A DNA stretch of 64,000 bases from Lineus longissimus (GCF_910592395.1 NC_088308.1:28783501-28847500), one strand, 5' to 3'; positions 13,075-24,608 are shown, counted from the first letter of the stretch. Numbers and translations: made by a program. The notes: generated by a model not told the origin, from the sequence alone.

Positions 13075-13358
13075 GAACCTATTCAAGAGTAAGCAATCGA
13101 TAGCATATATTGCAAGGCGTAAGTCAGCAGTATCCAGTGAATCTGGGCGATAACAGCCAAATCGTTTTCTGAAGTGTACACGAAACAAAATGGCAGCCAC
13201 CAACGTCAAAAGTTTGCGTCATCAAAAAATTTGTAACCTTCTTCCTGATTGGCTGGTCTGTGGTGATCAACCAATTAAAACCTCTGTGAGGAAATATTTA
13301 GGCGAAACGACTGGGGGCGAAAAGGTCTGGAGGCGAAACGACTGGATACCCTTCCAAC
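13075..13358. promoter_or_regulatory. Candidate bidirectional promoter, SAR1 / MRPS24
   Basis: Less than 300 bp separates the likely 5' exon end of SAR1 (minus) from the MRPS24 start codon (plus). The gap holds an inverted CCAAT box (gattggctgg near 13249) and a CCAATTA word near 13271, with no TATA box, typical of housekeeping head-to-head pairs. Near the MRPS24 end there are GGCGAAACGACTGG repeats (13301-13345) that recur in the 25.4-kb array. Start sites are not visible. Confidence 0.5.
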
Positions 13359-14945
13359 ATGTCCGCACCCGGCTTGTGGCAGAAAGTTAGTCTCCCCAAA
13401 ATTCGTTTTTACACGTGTTTAGGTTACATTTTATGCAACATACATTAAAGTCTTACAGACATCATCCGCGTCAAACGTTTGATATTCGGTGTTATCGAAC
13501 TTATTGTTAACGTATTGCCAAAAATGTAACTCGATTGAGGTCATGATGTTATAGGCCTAATAATGGATAAGGCTGCCCGACCCATGCATGCATCTGTAAG
13601 CATTTTGATTGTGTCTATGACATTGACTGGTTCATGCGCTTACTCTGACCTGTCCAGTGCAATGTTCCACCAATGTGCCAGTGACTATGCATGTAAACCA
13701 TGGACGATTTCAACAAAGTTGACTATCAAAAGATGAAAAGTATTAATATTATCACGACATTAGCACTAGCAGGGAAAGCCCCAATTCCAAACAAATGTCA
13801 AATGTGCACACTCGGAACACATGGACATCACTGTCATCAGAAGGCCAAAGCCACTGTGTCTGTGACCCTTTGTTCCAGCACATCCAGGTGAAATGCATGA
13901 CTGGTCCGCACTCTAACAAACTTTTCCAGACAGGTGTCAAAATTAAATAGAAGCCTATAGCTGTATGTATTAATTACTATAGGGGCCTAGGCCTGCCAGA
14001 TAGTGAGATCCTCAGTTTATTTTTTGTGCCCTGAACGGCAGAAACCTTCCTCAATGCATGTATGGTAATTCTTGCTCAGCATTCGATTCTCTTATAAAGG
14101 TGTGTGGAAGTGCAGACTGGTATCAAACCTAAATTCCATTATTGGTTTTCAGTTGTCTTTCCTGACTACTCTTCAAAGATCAGTAAACACTGGACACAAG
14201 AGATGTCTCAACCTCACTGCAGTTGTCCAGAAAAACATAAGAGCTGGTGTCCCCAAGACCACCATCAATAAGAACAAGCCACTGACTTATGAAGAAGCTA
14301 ATGCTCCATATCTAATAGGAGTAAGAAAATCGTGGAATTCATGGAACACTAGTAAGTTTGTTAGTCACATCATTGTCACAACCTTTCCCATGTTGAACAC
14401 AATAGAGTTGCAGGCTGATGCAGCCAAAAGATATTATCCCAATTTCTCTTCATCCAACACAGATTGGTGAAAGTGTTCCACCTCCTCCAGCTTTATGACT
14501 TTAGCCTTACTAGACAGCTTTATCAGAGAACTCAAATTGTGATATCGGCAATTCTGAAGAGGCCCCCATATTTGATGCGGAATTAGACATTGTGATTGTC
14601 AAGCTTTCAAAATTTGTGAATCATTACTAAAAGTCTCTTTAACTTTTCCTTCTAGGCAACTTGTACGAGGGAGAACGTTCTGCTTTGACCAACTTTGAGG
14701 ACGTGTTCATCAGAAAATTTGTAGAAGGGACATTTCCAAGACTGTTCCAATCACAGATTATCATAAAAAGACGGCACAATGTTGTTTACATAGGAGGACT
14801 TGTATTCCAAGGAATTTCGGCAAGAAAGATGTACTTTTTGGTTGGATACACTGAGGAGTTACTCTCCTATTTTCTGAAATGTCCAGTCAAAATGGAGATA
14901 CAGACTGTGGCATCAAGGAAGGATGTTGTTTTTAAATATATATAG
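13359..14945 (+). CDS. MRPS24: Mitochondrial ribosomal small-subunit protein uS3m (MRPS24)
   Basis: MRPS24 is a nuclear-encoded component of the mitochondrial small ribosomal subunit. Three exons: 13359-13385 (ATG, MSAPGLWQK), 14153-14351 and 14656-14945 (stop 14943-14945). They sum to 516 nt, 171 residues, against 167 in human. The N-terminus is a likely mitochondrial presequence (TLQRSVNTGHKRCLNLTAVV). Family landmarks follow: NKPLTYEEANAPYLIGVRKS, WNTSNLYEGERSALTNFEDV, FIRKFVEGTFPRLF, and a C-terminal YFLVGYTEELLSYFLKCPVK ending in VVFKYI. The first donor is AAA|GTTAGT, slightly weak; exon 1 is chosen because phase and family length both fit. A poly(A) signal AATAAA lies at 15141-15146. 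Transcribed divergently from SAR1. Confidence 0.95.
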
Positions 14946-15140
14946 AGCTTGTAAATATGTTTTGATTAAAATAATCTGAAAATACAGAAAGCAGGCTTCA
15001 TCCTGATTGCATAAATCGCATAAGAACATGACTGATGTGTAAATTCACACAAAAAAGTGATTGCCGAACCACATAAAAGCAGGATTAATATACTGTAAAA
15101 CATTGTAATAATACTTTTTTTGCCAGTGTTTTTGCTAGTA

Positions 15141-15146
15141 AATAAA
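15141..15146 (+). terminator. MRPS24: MRPS24 poly(A) signal
   Basis: AATAAA about 200 bp downstream of the MRPS24 stop codon, the first canonical hexamer after it in this orientation that I noticed. Confidence 0.6.
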
Positions 15147-15327
15147 AGTTTCATTTTCTGTATTTTCCCCAGAATATGAGTGTTTTTATCTTTGTTTCTG
15201 TTTGTTTGCCATGGTTGTGCCTATGTCCTGATCTGGTGTGAACATAGCCTTCAGTAATCCAGGGCACTCGGACTTGGGCCTCTATCCTTCCTATTGACCT
15301 GGTCACATTATAGGTTCAGAATGTTTC

Positions 15328-15459
15328 AAAACATGAACGATTGAGGATTGCTCCGAAGTATGAGCAGATCCACACTTGATAATCCATCTCAAAGCAGACC
15401 AATGAACGAGCTCGATAGCCAAGATTACTTCGGAGCAATCCTCAACCGTTCCATGTTTT
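15328..15459. repeat. Inverted repeat, about 33-bp arms
   Basis: The left arm 15328-15360 (aaaacatgaacgattgagga ...) and right arm 15426-15459 are reverse complements except for two or three differences; both hold the core ttgaggattgctccgaagta. The loop is about 65 bp. It lies between MRPS24 and MCRIP and looks like a small fold-back transposon remnant. A poly(G) run follows at about 15471-15487. Confidence 0.8.
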
Positions 15460-15959
15460 CAGTCTAGGGGGAAGGGGGGGGGGGGGGTCTCCATCTGCAT
15501 GCCTAAAATGAATGCAAATGATGTGAACCCTTGGATCATGCGTCCATTAAGTTTCCTGTTATGGAACCTAAAGTATATGAGATGTGGAATTGTGGTCCTC
15601 GTAGGTTGTGCCTAATTTTGTCTTTCACTTTTCGTTTAGTTAGTACTTTTACCACCAGATGGTGACCAAGTATATTAGTTTTTTTAAACAAGCTTTTACC
15701 AAGCTTTCCTTTTAATTTACTCCTTCCAAAATACTATTGTGCACATTTTAAAATGTTATAAAGCTACTGCAAGTGAAAACTTTGCTTTTGTTGATGAAAT
15801 ATTTCCTTTTTCGGAAAAAAGGAAAGTAGTCGATCAGGACCATTTGTTGTTTTTCACAACCCAGGCAAAAAAGCCCGGATCTAACAATAATGCGCAATGG
15901 CACAAAAGATTCACTTGAAATGAACAAGCCGAGAACAGGACCCAATAATTATTTCATTC

Positions 15960-16125
15960 AGAGACCACGAAAAAGTAATCATCTTCCGGTTTTGTGGTGT
16001 TATTTACTTGTTGCCATATTCCCTGATGCTTTTGACGCCAAGATCTAGCACATTTTCTTTTGTTTCGGTGTGTATAGGGTTTATAATACTTACTTATATA
16101 ATATTAATTTTCTCTTTCACTTCAG
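15960..16125 (+). promoter_or_regulatory. Probable MCRIP promoter / 5' region
   Basis: The word ATCTTCCGGTTTTG near 15980 is a strong ETS-type site of the kind found at TATA-less housekeeping starts. It lies about 140 bp before the first confident MCRIP exon. The start site is inferred only. Confidence 0.35.
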
Positions 16126-17672
16126 ATAATTTTATACCCCAACATCAACAACAAAACCAGTTTGATAGCTGGGATCCACGAGGCGCGCGGGAGCCTTCGC
16201 CTTTTGGGCCCGCTGCTCCTGCTATGAGGTAGGTATGATTGAATGACTGATTTGTATTGAACGACTAGTTACAAATGTAGATATGCATGATGATGTGGCC
16301 AGGCATGTAGGCAGGCACCTATGTTATGTATAATCAGACTCTCCTCTGGCTGAGGAGGCTGATGACATTCACATTGTGACTAGACTTGTCGCTAGCCACA
16401 GTCAACACCGAAGTCGGTCAAAGTAGTCGTGGTTGTCCTGTTGTTTCTCTATTTTAGTGGTGCTTGGACGGAAACTCTTTTAGAGTCGATGACTTGAAGG
16501 ATACTTGGAGTTGTAATCAATATTCAGCACTGGACACACTTCTACTTTGTGAAGAATGCTGTCTGCCAATAATCTGGTCTTAATGTAATATTATTATGAC
16601 TTTTCATCATTTTGGTTGTTGATTTCAGCGCACCCCGACATGTGGTCAATGGCAAGAAGGCTATGGTGAATCGAATGGGGAACAATATGGTGTCTGAATC
16701 AACAGCTTACGAGGAATGTGTGCGCTACATATTTGAAGGTCAGTCCGGGATTATTAGGTCGAGGGGGGGACCGTCATATCACTATTTGTATTATATGGAA
16801 CCTGTTAGTTAGCTGTCCTTATCAGACTCTACCTGCAAATGAAAACCAGCTGGAATAGACGAATTGCTGTGACTGGCAGTCGATGGGCTTCCTGTCCAGT
16901 TGGTGTGATTAATTAGGACAGGGAATATATACATGTTTTTAAAAATAGTGTTCCAACTTCACTTTGCAGCCTGGGAGAAAGTTCAATATGAACTGAGTAC
17001 AGCACAGCGAATGGAACGACAAGGTGAGAGAACTCTGATCATTATTTGATTCATTTTGTCCTGGTTCTGTTGCTGTCATTCGAAATGTGAAGTAAGGTGC
17101 CACAAATCTTCAAAAAGTTACCAATAAACAGCAAAATCTTTATTTTGATTTTAAATAACTGCACTGAACCCATTGTATTTCAAATTGAGTGTCTTCTCGC
17201 ATCAAATATCTACCAACGCTTTAGAAACTGGGAATTAGTTGAGACAACCAGGGACTTGGCTGTATTGTAGTGTGACTGTTAGATTTCTATTTCAGGAGGA
17301 CCACTTTATTATCAGGAAAAGAATCCTAATCCAAAACTTCATGGTGAGTTCCAAGTCGGTGGTTCCAACCTGGAACCTAGGCTTCCTTTTATGAACAAAA
17401 TACAGATATATAGTTTTCCACACTTATTTATTTGGTCTTTATCTGTGCAGTAACTGGATTCATTGATGTATCACTGATGGAAAAGCTGCAGAATTGTGCA
17501 TGATTTCAATGTCAATAACTGTTGAATATGTGCCAAGCTCTTCCCAAACTTGAATGCTTCCATCTGTATCTGTTTATAAATTACTAACTGAGTATTTGTT
17601 GTCATTTCAGATTTCCATTGTGTTGATCTCGATAAGTGGAAGTTGAGTCGTGAGAGGAGACCACTGCCATAG
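16126..17672 (+). CDS. MCRIP: MCRIP/FAM195 family (MAPK-regulated corepressor-interacting protein)
   Basis: MCRIPs are small, mostly disordered proteins that bind the CtBP corepressor and stress-granule DDX6-type factors. Exons: 16126-16228, 16629-16738, 16970-17023, 17296-17343 and 17611-17672 (stop 17670-17672). From the ATG at 16224 the product is 92 residues, like human MCRIP1 (97). Family landmarks: APRHVVNGKKA, STAYEECVRYIFEAWEKVQY, LYYQEKNPNPKLHDF and VDLDKWK. Upstream of that ATG the same frame is open through a Gln/Pro-rich stretch (PQHQQQNQFDSWDP) that resembles the longer N-terminus of MCRIP2, and an in-frame ATG exists at 16026; whether it is used, or an unseen 5' exon supplies another start, is unresolved. 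ATTAAA at 17811-17816 is a likely poly(A) signal. Convergent with COX18. Confidence 0.9.
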
Positions 17673-18568
17673 TAACTGTGTTCATTAGGATAGGAGGAAA
17701 GATTTGGATGTTTGTAAACTGTTCAAAAAGTGCCCTGTATTTTACAAACACTTTTTAAAGAAGATGGAAGCTGTATTTTTACAAACTTTGTATTTATGCA
17801 AAAATGTGTTATTAAAATGTTTGTATAGAAATTCGCTTTCTGAGTTATCTATTTTTTGAGTTCTCTTGGTATATTGAATTAGAACTTTTTTCGTAAATCT
17901 TGATTTTCAAAATACCTGTGCCACTTGAGGACTAGCTGTCCCTGACTGGATGCTGTGTACCATGTCCAATAGGAGGCATGACTTGGTTTTCAGGATAATT
18001 TCTTCTCTCGAACAGATCATGAGATGGGCAGAAATTACCCGTGTCCACATATTGTGACATACTGTATGTACCACTCGTTTCAGAAGTCAAGCCAGCTGGT
18101 ATGACTTGGTAGTCAATATATTGTATACAAGTTTGGCTAGAAACATGTCGTTGAGATAACTGGTTGGATTGTCTTTAACTGGTGGTCGCCTCGCTGTACA
18201 GCATCTCCGGATGGTCGAGCTTGCTGGGACTACCTAGGTCTATTCCAATGATGTCTTGACTGCTGCTCCAGCTGGAAGAGTGTGAACGTCCTGGAGATAA
18301 AGCAGATAGATTGCCGAGCTGTCGACAAGCTGAGTCAAAAGGCAAGAATTCATAATCGGCTGCAAGTGGATCCTGAGATCATTTTGCTATACTCCTACCC
18401 TGTACATGTATATGTTGAGAATCACTGGTAAACCTCAGTGTGGTTGATCATGGAGTTGTTAACCCTTGGCTAACCAGCTGGAAGAGTCAAAATGTACTTT
18501 GTTTCCTGTGTCTTGTGAAGAATTTGGAGGATGTGGTTCGACTACAATGCTGACCAGGTCACTTCTTT
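17673..18568. other. MCRIP 3' UTR and intergenic, no gene seen
   Basis: Contains the likely MCRIP poly(A) signal at 17811-17816 and otherwise no coding exon. It separates the two convergent genes MCRIP and COX18. Confidence 0.6.
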
Positions 18569-18858
18569 CCCCATCCGATTAAGGTATTGTTGGACTGCCA
18601 CCCCAAACAGCCCGTGGAGACTCGTTCCCCATCTGATTAAGGTATTGTTGGACTGCCACCCCAAACAGCCCGTGGAGACTCGTTCCCCATCTGATTAAGG
18701 TATTGTTGGACTGCCACCCCAAACAGCCCGTGGAGACTCGTTCCCCATCTGATTAAGGTATTGTTGGACTGCCATCCCAAACAGCCCGTGGAGACTCGTT
18801 CCCCATCTGATTAAGGTATTGTTGGACTGCCACCCCAAACAGCCCGTGGAGACTCAGA
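18569..18858. repeat. 58-bp minisatellite, five copies
   Basis: Units start at 18569, 18627, 18685, 18743 and 18801; the core is ctgattaaggtattgttgga then ctgccaccccaaacagcccg. Only one or two bases vary. It sits in the gap between MCRIP and COX18, probably in or near the 3' UTR of COX18. The last unit is slightly short. Confidence 0.94.
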
Positions 18859-19249
18859 TAATGAATGCGCAATGACTGGATAACCAGCTGGAAGAATTGT
18901 ATGAAACGTCTAGTTTGAGGGCTGGGGTGTATCGTTTTTTTCAGCATAAACTTCAAGACTCTTTGTTCATCGAAGACTGCTAATTGAATGAAGTCAAACA
19001 CAGAACGAAACAGGAGGATTTCATTGATCACTGTCATATTTATTACCATATCAAATGAAAACAGGTAGTTGTTCGTTTGTGAAATTTGAACAAAAGCAGT
19101 TCTAGGGAGGACCTAATTTACAATGTATTTTCTTGCATCCGCCGGTAATGGTAGTGATTGCTGTGGCCACTGTCTTATCAACATCTCTTGAATTCCTTAC
19201 CAATTTTTAGGCATCACAGACAATTTTGCTAAGAAATAATTTGATTTTA

Positions 19250-22134
19250 TCAATCTTTTCCTATGCTTTTTGGCAGCCACTTGTATTTTTCCTTGGCGAG
19301 AATGATCATATCCTGAAAGGGTGTACTGCTTTCTGATGGAGACAGTGGTATTCCGAGAGTTCGTTTCACTTTCGGCATTTTGAATGCAATGTTTTGAAGA
19401 AGTCCATAGAAACTAGAGGTGGTCCAGTACAGGCACATACACTGAAAGATATAAGAGCTAGTCTTGTATACAGAAAGACAAAATCACTGCATGGGGGTTG
19501 GTGGAGAAACCCAACCTTGTATGAAGGAGGACAAGGACACATGGAGAGGAGCTCTTTACTGGTACATGTACATGCACACGGTACATAAGTCTATTCATCA
19601 TTAATATTACATAGAGAATTATACACACTGGGCACACCAATATCACTTTACAGGGGAAGGGAACAAAGGAAACCTTGCATGGAGGATATAACAGGACACG
19701 TCATTGGGTCCATTCAGGTACTTCAACGTGGTCGTATATGTTGGGTTGGAGCTCCAGCTACAAGTGAGGTTTCATGATCAGATTGCACCTCAAACTGGAC
19801 ACATCAATCATCCATACGGACATCATTCCTAACGTGGCATATATCAATCAATCTGTTGATTTCCGTGGTTACTAGAACTTACACTTGGAACGGATGCTCC
19901 TATTGGCACCATCAGAATACTGAGACCACGCATCACTCCGGTCAACACTCGCTGAAACTTGGATGGGTTCTGTCGTACTAAAACATTCATCTGAAGACAA
20001 AGAAACGGATGTAAAGTACATTAGAAAGGAACTAGGGGTCTTATTGGTGGTGTTAAGGTGACCAATATGCATGGTAGGGAAGCTAGTGGTAAAAGAAGCC
20101 TCATCTGACTCTTGCCATTAGTCAACATGACTGAAACCTTCAGCTGGGCACAATCCATTTTTTGGAGTGCACATTCTGTGTTAGAATTGAACTCCATTTT
20201 TACTAATACCTCAATGATTGCAAAGTTAAGTAATCCCAAGACCACAGGAAGAATGAACGTCGTGTCTGGCAGAGTTAGGTTGGAGAACCACAGGAGTCCC
20301 TCGGTTGCTAAATCTGGGCAAAGGACAGCAGCATCTGCAAAAGATGATGTGACGAAATGATCCAAAAAAGTGACACACTTGCTTTTGGTAAAGTGAGTCT
20401 TTATAAAGTTTATAGCCTCTCGAAAACCTATACACTTAGCACATGGTTATAATAAATTCTAGGTGGAATAGAATTGTATGAATTATTTCCCAGCAGAAGT
20501 GTTCATTAAATCAACCTGTTGGTAACTTACCTACTCCCCTGAAGGGAACGTACCCTGTCATGTTCCTGAGGGCAAACGACATGCCAATCCACATTGGAAT
20601 TTGTAACCAAAGCACCAATGATGCTTTGAACGGATGACAGTTGTCACGGATATACAACTCACTGATTAGCTTCTTCATCTGAAGTATGGATTAGAAGGCA
20701 TACTCTCATTGTCCTTTTAGAAGGCAAGTGGCCAGCACTCAGGCCTTGCACACAACATATGAATGTCAATGACAATGGTCTGATGAATAAGCGGTTCCTT
20801 AGTCAGTCTGGGGAGACTGGCCAATGTGGTGAAGTAAGAATAGAGGCAGGGAACAGAAGCACCGAACAAACATGTAGAAGAAATCATGGCGTATTGATCC
20901 TGGCAAGTATAGATAAGTACTGATCCTGGCAAGTAAATGATGAGGTCTCTAATCTCAACCCTGTACTGGAGACGGAAGCAGCAGTGCCTCTTCCCAACAA
21001 CACTGTCCAAGTTACTTTCCTTGGTCCAGTCACTTGCAATACATGAAGATGGCAATCACAGCTAGCCTATCTCTGTCTTTCATATCAGTGGCGAAGTTGA
21101 ATGTTTGATTCAATACCTGAACTGGGCCACAGAATTTAAGAACTTGCCTCACACTGAGATTACAGTGAACTGAAAGGGCACATTATTAAACTTACTGTTG
21201 AATTGTATTTGAATCTGGCAAAATTCTGTTTCCACTTGAATTGTTTTGTTGCCATGGCAACTTCTCCCTTTAGGCGCTTAGTCAACTTTATAATCTCTGG
21301 CTGAAGTAACTCTACTCTCACAATCACCTTCTGCGAGTAAATGGCAGCAGGAAGAGTAACAACAGTCCGGAGAAGAAATGTTGACCACACAATGCTAGCC
21401 CACCATGGAAGTCCTGTAAAGTGGAGAGAACAGACAGGGAAATATGACTTGAAAACATTTACAAAACGTCTCCATCAGTGTCAGCAACTCAAGAAACAAG
21501 GATCAGGACAGGTTAGCCTACTCTACTACTCAGCAAGAAATATACTGATTTGCGATCCAGGTGACGAAGATGGCTAGTCTTTTCAGGGCATACTGGTCAT
21601 CTAGTCGAAAGGGCCAAGAGTGTTCATCAGCTTAGTGGTACAACAGAGCTCTGTCTCAAACATCTTGAGATCAGGAGGAGTAGGCCTATATATTGCCAGT
21701 CATGCTTTAACAATGTTCCTGGATCCTTAACACTTGAAAAACAATTTGAAATAGTGCTTACCTGTCACAGAATGAACCTGTTCCAACAGGTCCTGCAGAA
21801 AGGCTATTGGGGGTGATTCTTGTGACAGATACTTCTGATAAAATTCACCTGAGATGTTTCTTTTCAGTTGAAAATAAGTGGACTGCTGTCCACTGTCCAA
21901 GATACTTGCACTTGGTACTGAGGTATAACTTGATAGAATTCCTGACTCTGCAAACATGGCAGAGGGTTTAGAAGCAGGACTGTTTGATTTTCGATGCCCT
22001 GATAAGGACGAAAACTGTTTTTTCTGTAGACTATGGCATTCACATTTACATCTTTGAGGCAATAACGATAGTGTGATTGAACTCCGAGGACAGACAGTCT
22101 TGGAAACAGATCTGTATAAAAGTATCCCGGACAT
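19250..22134 (-). CDS. COX18: COX18, mitochondrial inner-membrane insertase (Oxa1/YidC family)
   Basis: COX18 moves the C-terminal domain of cytochrome oxidase subunit 2 across the inner mitochondrial membrane. Minus-strand coding exons: 21762-22134 (ATG at 22134), 21196-21413, 20531-20678, 20210-20334, 19883-19990 and 19250-19441 (stop 19250-19252). They sum to 1164 nt, 387 residues (human 333). The first exon gives a Ser/Arg-rich presequence and ends in LEQVHSVTG. Family motifs in order: LPWWASIVWSTFLLRTVVTL, LQPEIIKLTKRLKGEVAMAT, LISELYIRDNCHPFKASL, LWLQIPMWIGMSFALRN, ATEGLLWFSNLTLPDTTFIL, LSILMVPIGASVPS and CLYWTTSSFYGLLQN. All internal exons have canonical GT/AG ends and matching phases. 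An acceptor (TTTTCAG) precedes the first coding exon at 22181, so a non-coding first exon lies further upstream, near 22.3-22.5 kb. Confidence 0.94.
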
Positions 22135-22180
22135 GACGAACGGGTCAGATTGGCAGAGATTTGAGAGAATGTGAACTGGC

Positions 22181-23180
22181 CTGAAAATAATATGGAATGG
22201 TCAATGTTTCTGTGACATACATGTAAGAAGCAGTTCATCAGTTAGCCAATTGCTTAAGGCCTAGGCCTAGGGACTAGGGTTAGGGTTGATGGGGGGCGGG
22301 CGAGGGGGTTGATCCAGCAGCGGACATTGGTCTGGACTCTTGCTTGGCGCTGCTACAGCTTAAAGTGCTGTGGTACAGCCTAGAAGCAGTGTCATTACTG
22401 GCGAAATGGACCAAAGTTTGTGAGGGGCTGAGTTTCGTCCAAAAATAGATCTGTTTACACACTACGGCAATGGCGTATTGCAGGTACACGTCAACGGGTC
22501 ATTGATTGTCGGACACCAGTTCGCCAAGAAAACCAAAGGAATCGAAGGATTCATTGAACTCATCAACACATCATTAGTTTTCAGTGAAGTGCAACTGTAT
22601 TCCTAGGTAAATCACTTTGGTATATAGAGAGTAAGATTACAATTAACTCACGTTAAAGTTTGAGTTCCGGGAGGTAGGATTGTCAGTACGTTGGTTTAGG
22701 GGCGCAATAACCTAGCTTATAGCGAGCAATTAGTACACTAAGATTTCAGTGATTAACATAATAGTTGCAAGTATTTGGCATTTTAGACTCATAATTCGTG
22801 CTATAATAACTACGTTGTAAACATAATGCTCAAAATTGATTCATGAAAAAGTTGTTAGGGCAATATCAAGCAAGCAGTAATGGAAAAAAGTGTAATTCCA
22901 TTAACTGAATATTGTTTTTAGACACTATAACATTTTAGGCCTACTTTTCCGTAAACCACGAGAACAATGTATGTGAAAAAAACAACACATATAAGTGAGG
23001 CGCCGAGTATACAGTAATTGTAACGGTAAAGAAAAGCTCGGTCTCTAAAGTCTGGAGGTCCGGAGTCCGTAACTGTGACGGTCACGAGAGTGGCTTGTCC
23101 TTACGGATAGATCGAGAGGGCGGTTTGGGGTTCCGCCGACGGTGCTCGCATGCATTGGTCGTATCCCCGAAACCTTTACA
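22181..23180. other. COX18 5' region, no coding exon seen
   Basis: Presumed 5' exon and promoter of COX18 (minus). Contains a TAGGGTTAGGGTT word near 22275 and a short G-rich run, but no further gene signal. Confidence 0.4.
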
Positions 23181-23664
23181 ACGACAACAAAGCTCGTGGC
23201 ATCCGTGACGGTATAGGAATTGACGGTGAAGTTACAAAAAATCTCGTGGCATATCGGATGCGCATCCGATGACGGTAAAGAAATTGACGGTAAAGGATCT
23301 CGTGGCATATCGGATGCGCATCCAAAGACGGTAAGGGAATTGACGGTGAAGGATCTCGTGGCATATCGGATGCGCATCCGAAGACGGTAAGGGAATTGAC
23401 CGTCGGTGAAGGATCTCGTGGCATATCGGATGCGCATCCGATGACGGTAAAGAAATTGACGGTAAAGGATCTCGTGGCATATCGGATGCGCATCCGAAGA
23501 CGGTAAGGGAATTGACGGTGAAGGATCTCGTGGCATATCGGATCCGAAGACGGTAAGGGAATTGACGGTGAAGGATCTCGTGGCATATCGGATGCGCATC
23601 CGAAGACGGTAAGGGAATTGACGGTAAAGGATCTCGTGGCATATCGGATGCGCATCCGATGACG
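23181..23664. repeat. 56-bp minisatellite with an internal 14-bp palindrome
   Basis: About nine units, starting near 23190, 23245, 23301, 23357, 23417, 23473, 23529, 23579 and 23635. Each full unit holds the perfect palindrome CGGATGCGCATCCG, then gacggtaagggaattgacgg. The 23529 unit lacks the second half of the palindrome. The period is not a multiple of three, so the 210-codon minus-strand open frame across it is a by-product of the repeat. A TATATA run follows at about 23670. Confidence 0.93.
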
Positions 23665-23737
23665 GTTTTATATACATATATATATATATATTATAAATTT
23701 TAGTTTTACACTAAGTGCAAGCTCTAGTGAGCTCACA

Positions 23738-24560
23738 CAACTTTTTGACAGTCCTGGCTCAGCTCCATCGTGCTGACAACATGATGAGAGAGATGAGACA
23801 GTCACAGCCAGGCAAAAAAAGTCTTGGCTGCTCTGCCCAGTTGTCAACATGGTGAGAGAGATGAGGAAGTCACAGCCAGGCCGAATCAGTCCTGGCTGCT
23901 CCACCGTGTTGACAACATGATGCGTGTGATGAGACAGTCACAGCCAGGCCGCATCAATCTTCGCCGCACTGCCTAGTTGTTAATAACGCGAGAGAGATGA
24001 GACAGTCAGAGCCAGGCCGAATCAGTTCTGGCTGCTCGACCGTGTTGACAATAATCATGGTGAAAGAGATGAGACAGTCACAGCCAGGCCAAATCAGTCT
24101 TGGCTGCTCTGCGGCCAAGTTGTCAACATGGTGAGAGAGGCAGTCACAGCCAGGCCGAATCAATCCTGGCTGCTCCACCGTGTTGACAACATGATGAGAG
24201 AGGTGAGGAAGTCACAGCCAGGCCGAATCAATCCTGGCTGCTCCACCGTGACAACATGATGCGAGTGATGAGACAGTCACAGCCAGGCCACATCAATCTT
24301 CGCCGCACTGTCTAGTTGTTAATATGGCGAGAGAGATGAGACAGTCACAGCCAGGCCGAATCAGTTCTGGCTGCTCCACCGTGTTGACAATAATTCTCAG
24401 TGAGAGAGATGAGACAGTCACAGCCAGGCCAAATCAGTCTTGGCTGCTCTGCCAAGTTGTCAACATGGTGAGAGAGATGAGGAAGTCACAGCCAGGCCGA
24501 ATCAGTCCTGGCTGCTCCACCGTGTTGACAAAATGATGAGAGAGATGAGGAAGTCACATA
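23738..24560. repeat. Degenerate array, 60-75-bp units each with an AGCCAGG/CCTGGCT hairpin
   Basis: About a dozen imperfect units. Each contains cagccaggccgaatcagtcc followed by tggctgctccaccgtgttga, so every unit has 8-bp arms CAGCCAGG and CCTGGCTG around a short loop, then agagagatgagacagtca. Unit length varies. Some copies read cttcgccgc where others read cctggctgc. Confidence 0.9.
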
Positions 24561-24608
24561 CCCAACTCTCCGCTGGGGGCATGATACTGCCCCTAGCGGA
24601 GAGTTGGG
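24561..24608. repeat. 48-nt hairpin, 21-bp arms, 6-nt loop
   Basis: The arm CCCAACTCTCCGCTGGGGGC pairs with GCCCCTAGCGGAGAGTTGGG; the two arms differ only at one place, where a G-U pair would form. It directly abuts the last unit of the preceding array and breaks it. It could be a tiny fold-back element; RNA-hairpin function is not shown. Confidence 0.8.

Noticed and set aside
20717-21055. 112-codon minus-strand frame inside COX18
   Set aside because: It lies in the intron between two well-supported COX18 exons and has no splice connection or homology.
22270-22290. Telomere-like TAGGGTTAGGGTT
   Set aside because: Only two units; far too short for an interstitial telomere array.
23045-23677. 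210-codon minus-strand open frame
   Set aside because: It is built from the 56-bp repeat, and the same peptide words appear in all three minus frames; no start context, domain or splice signal supports it.
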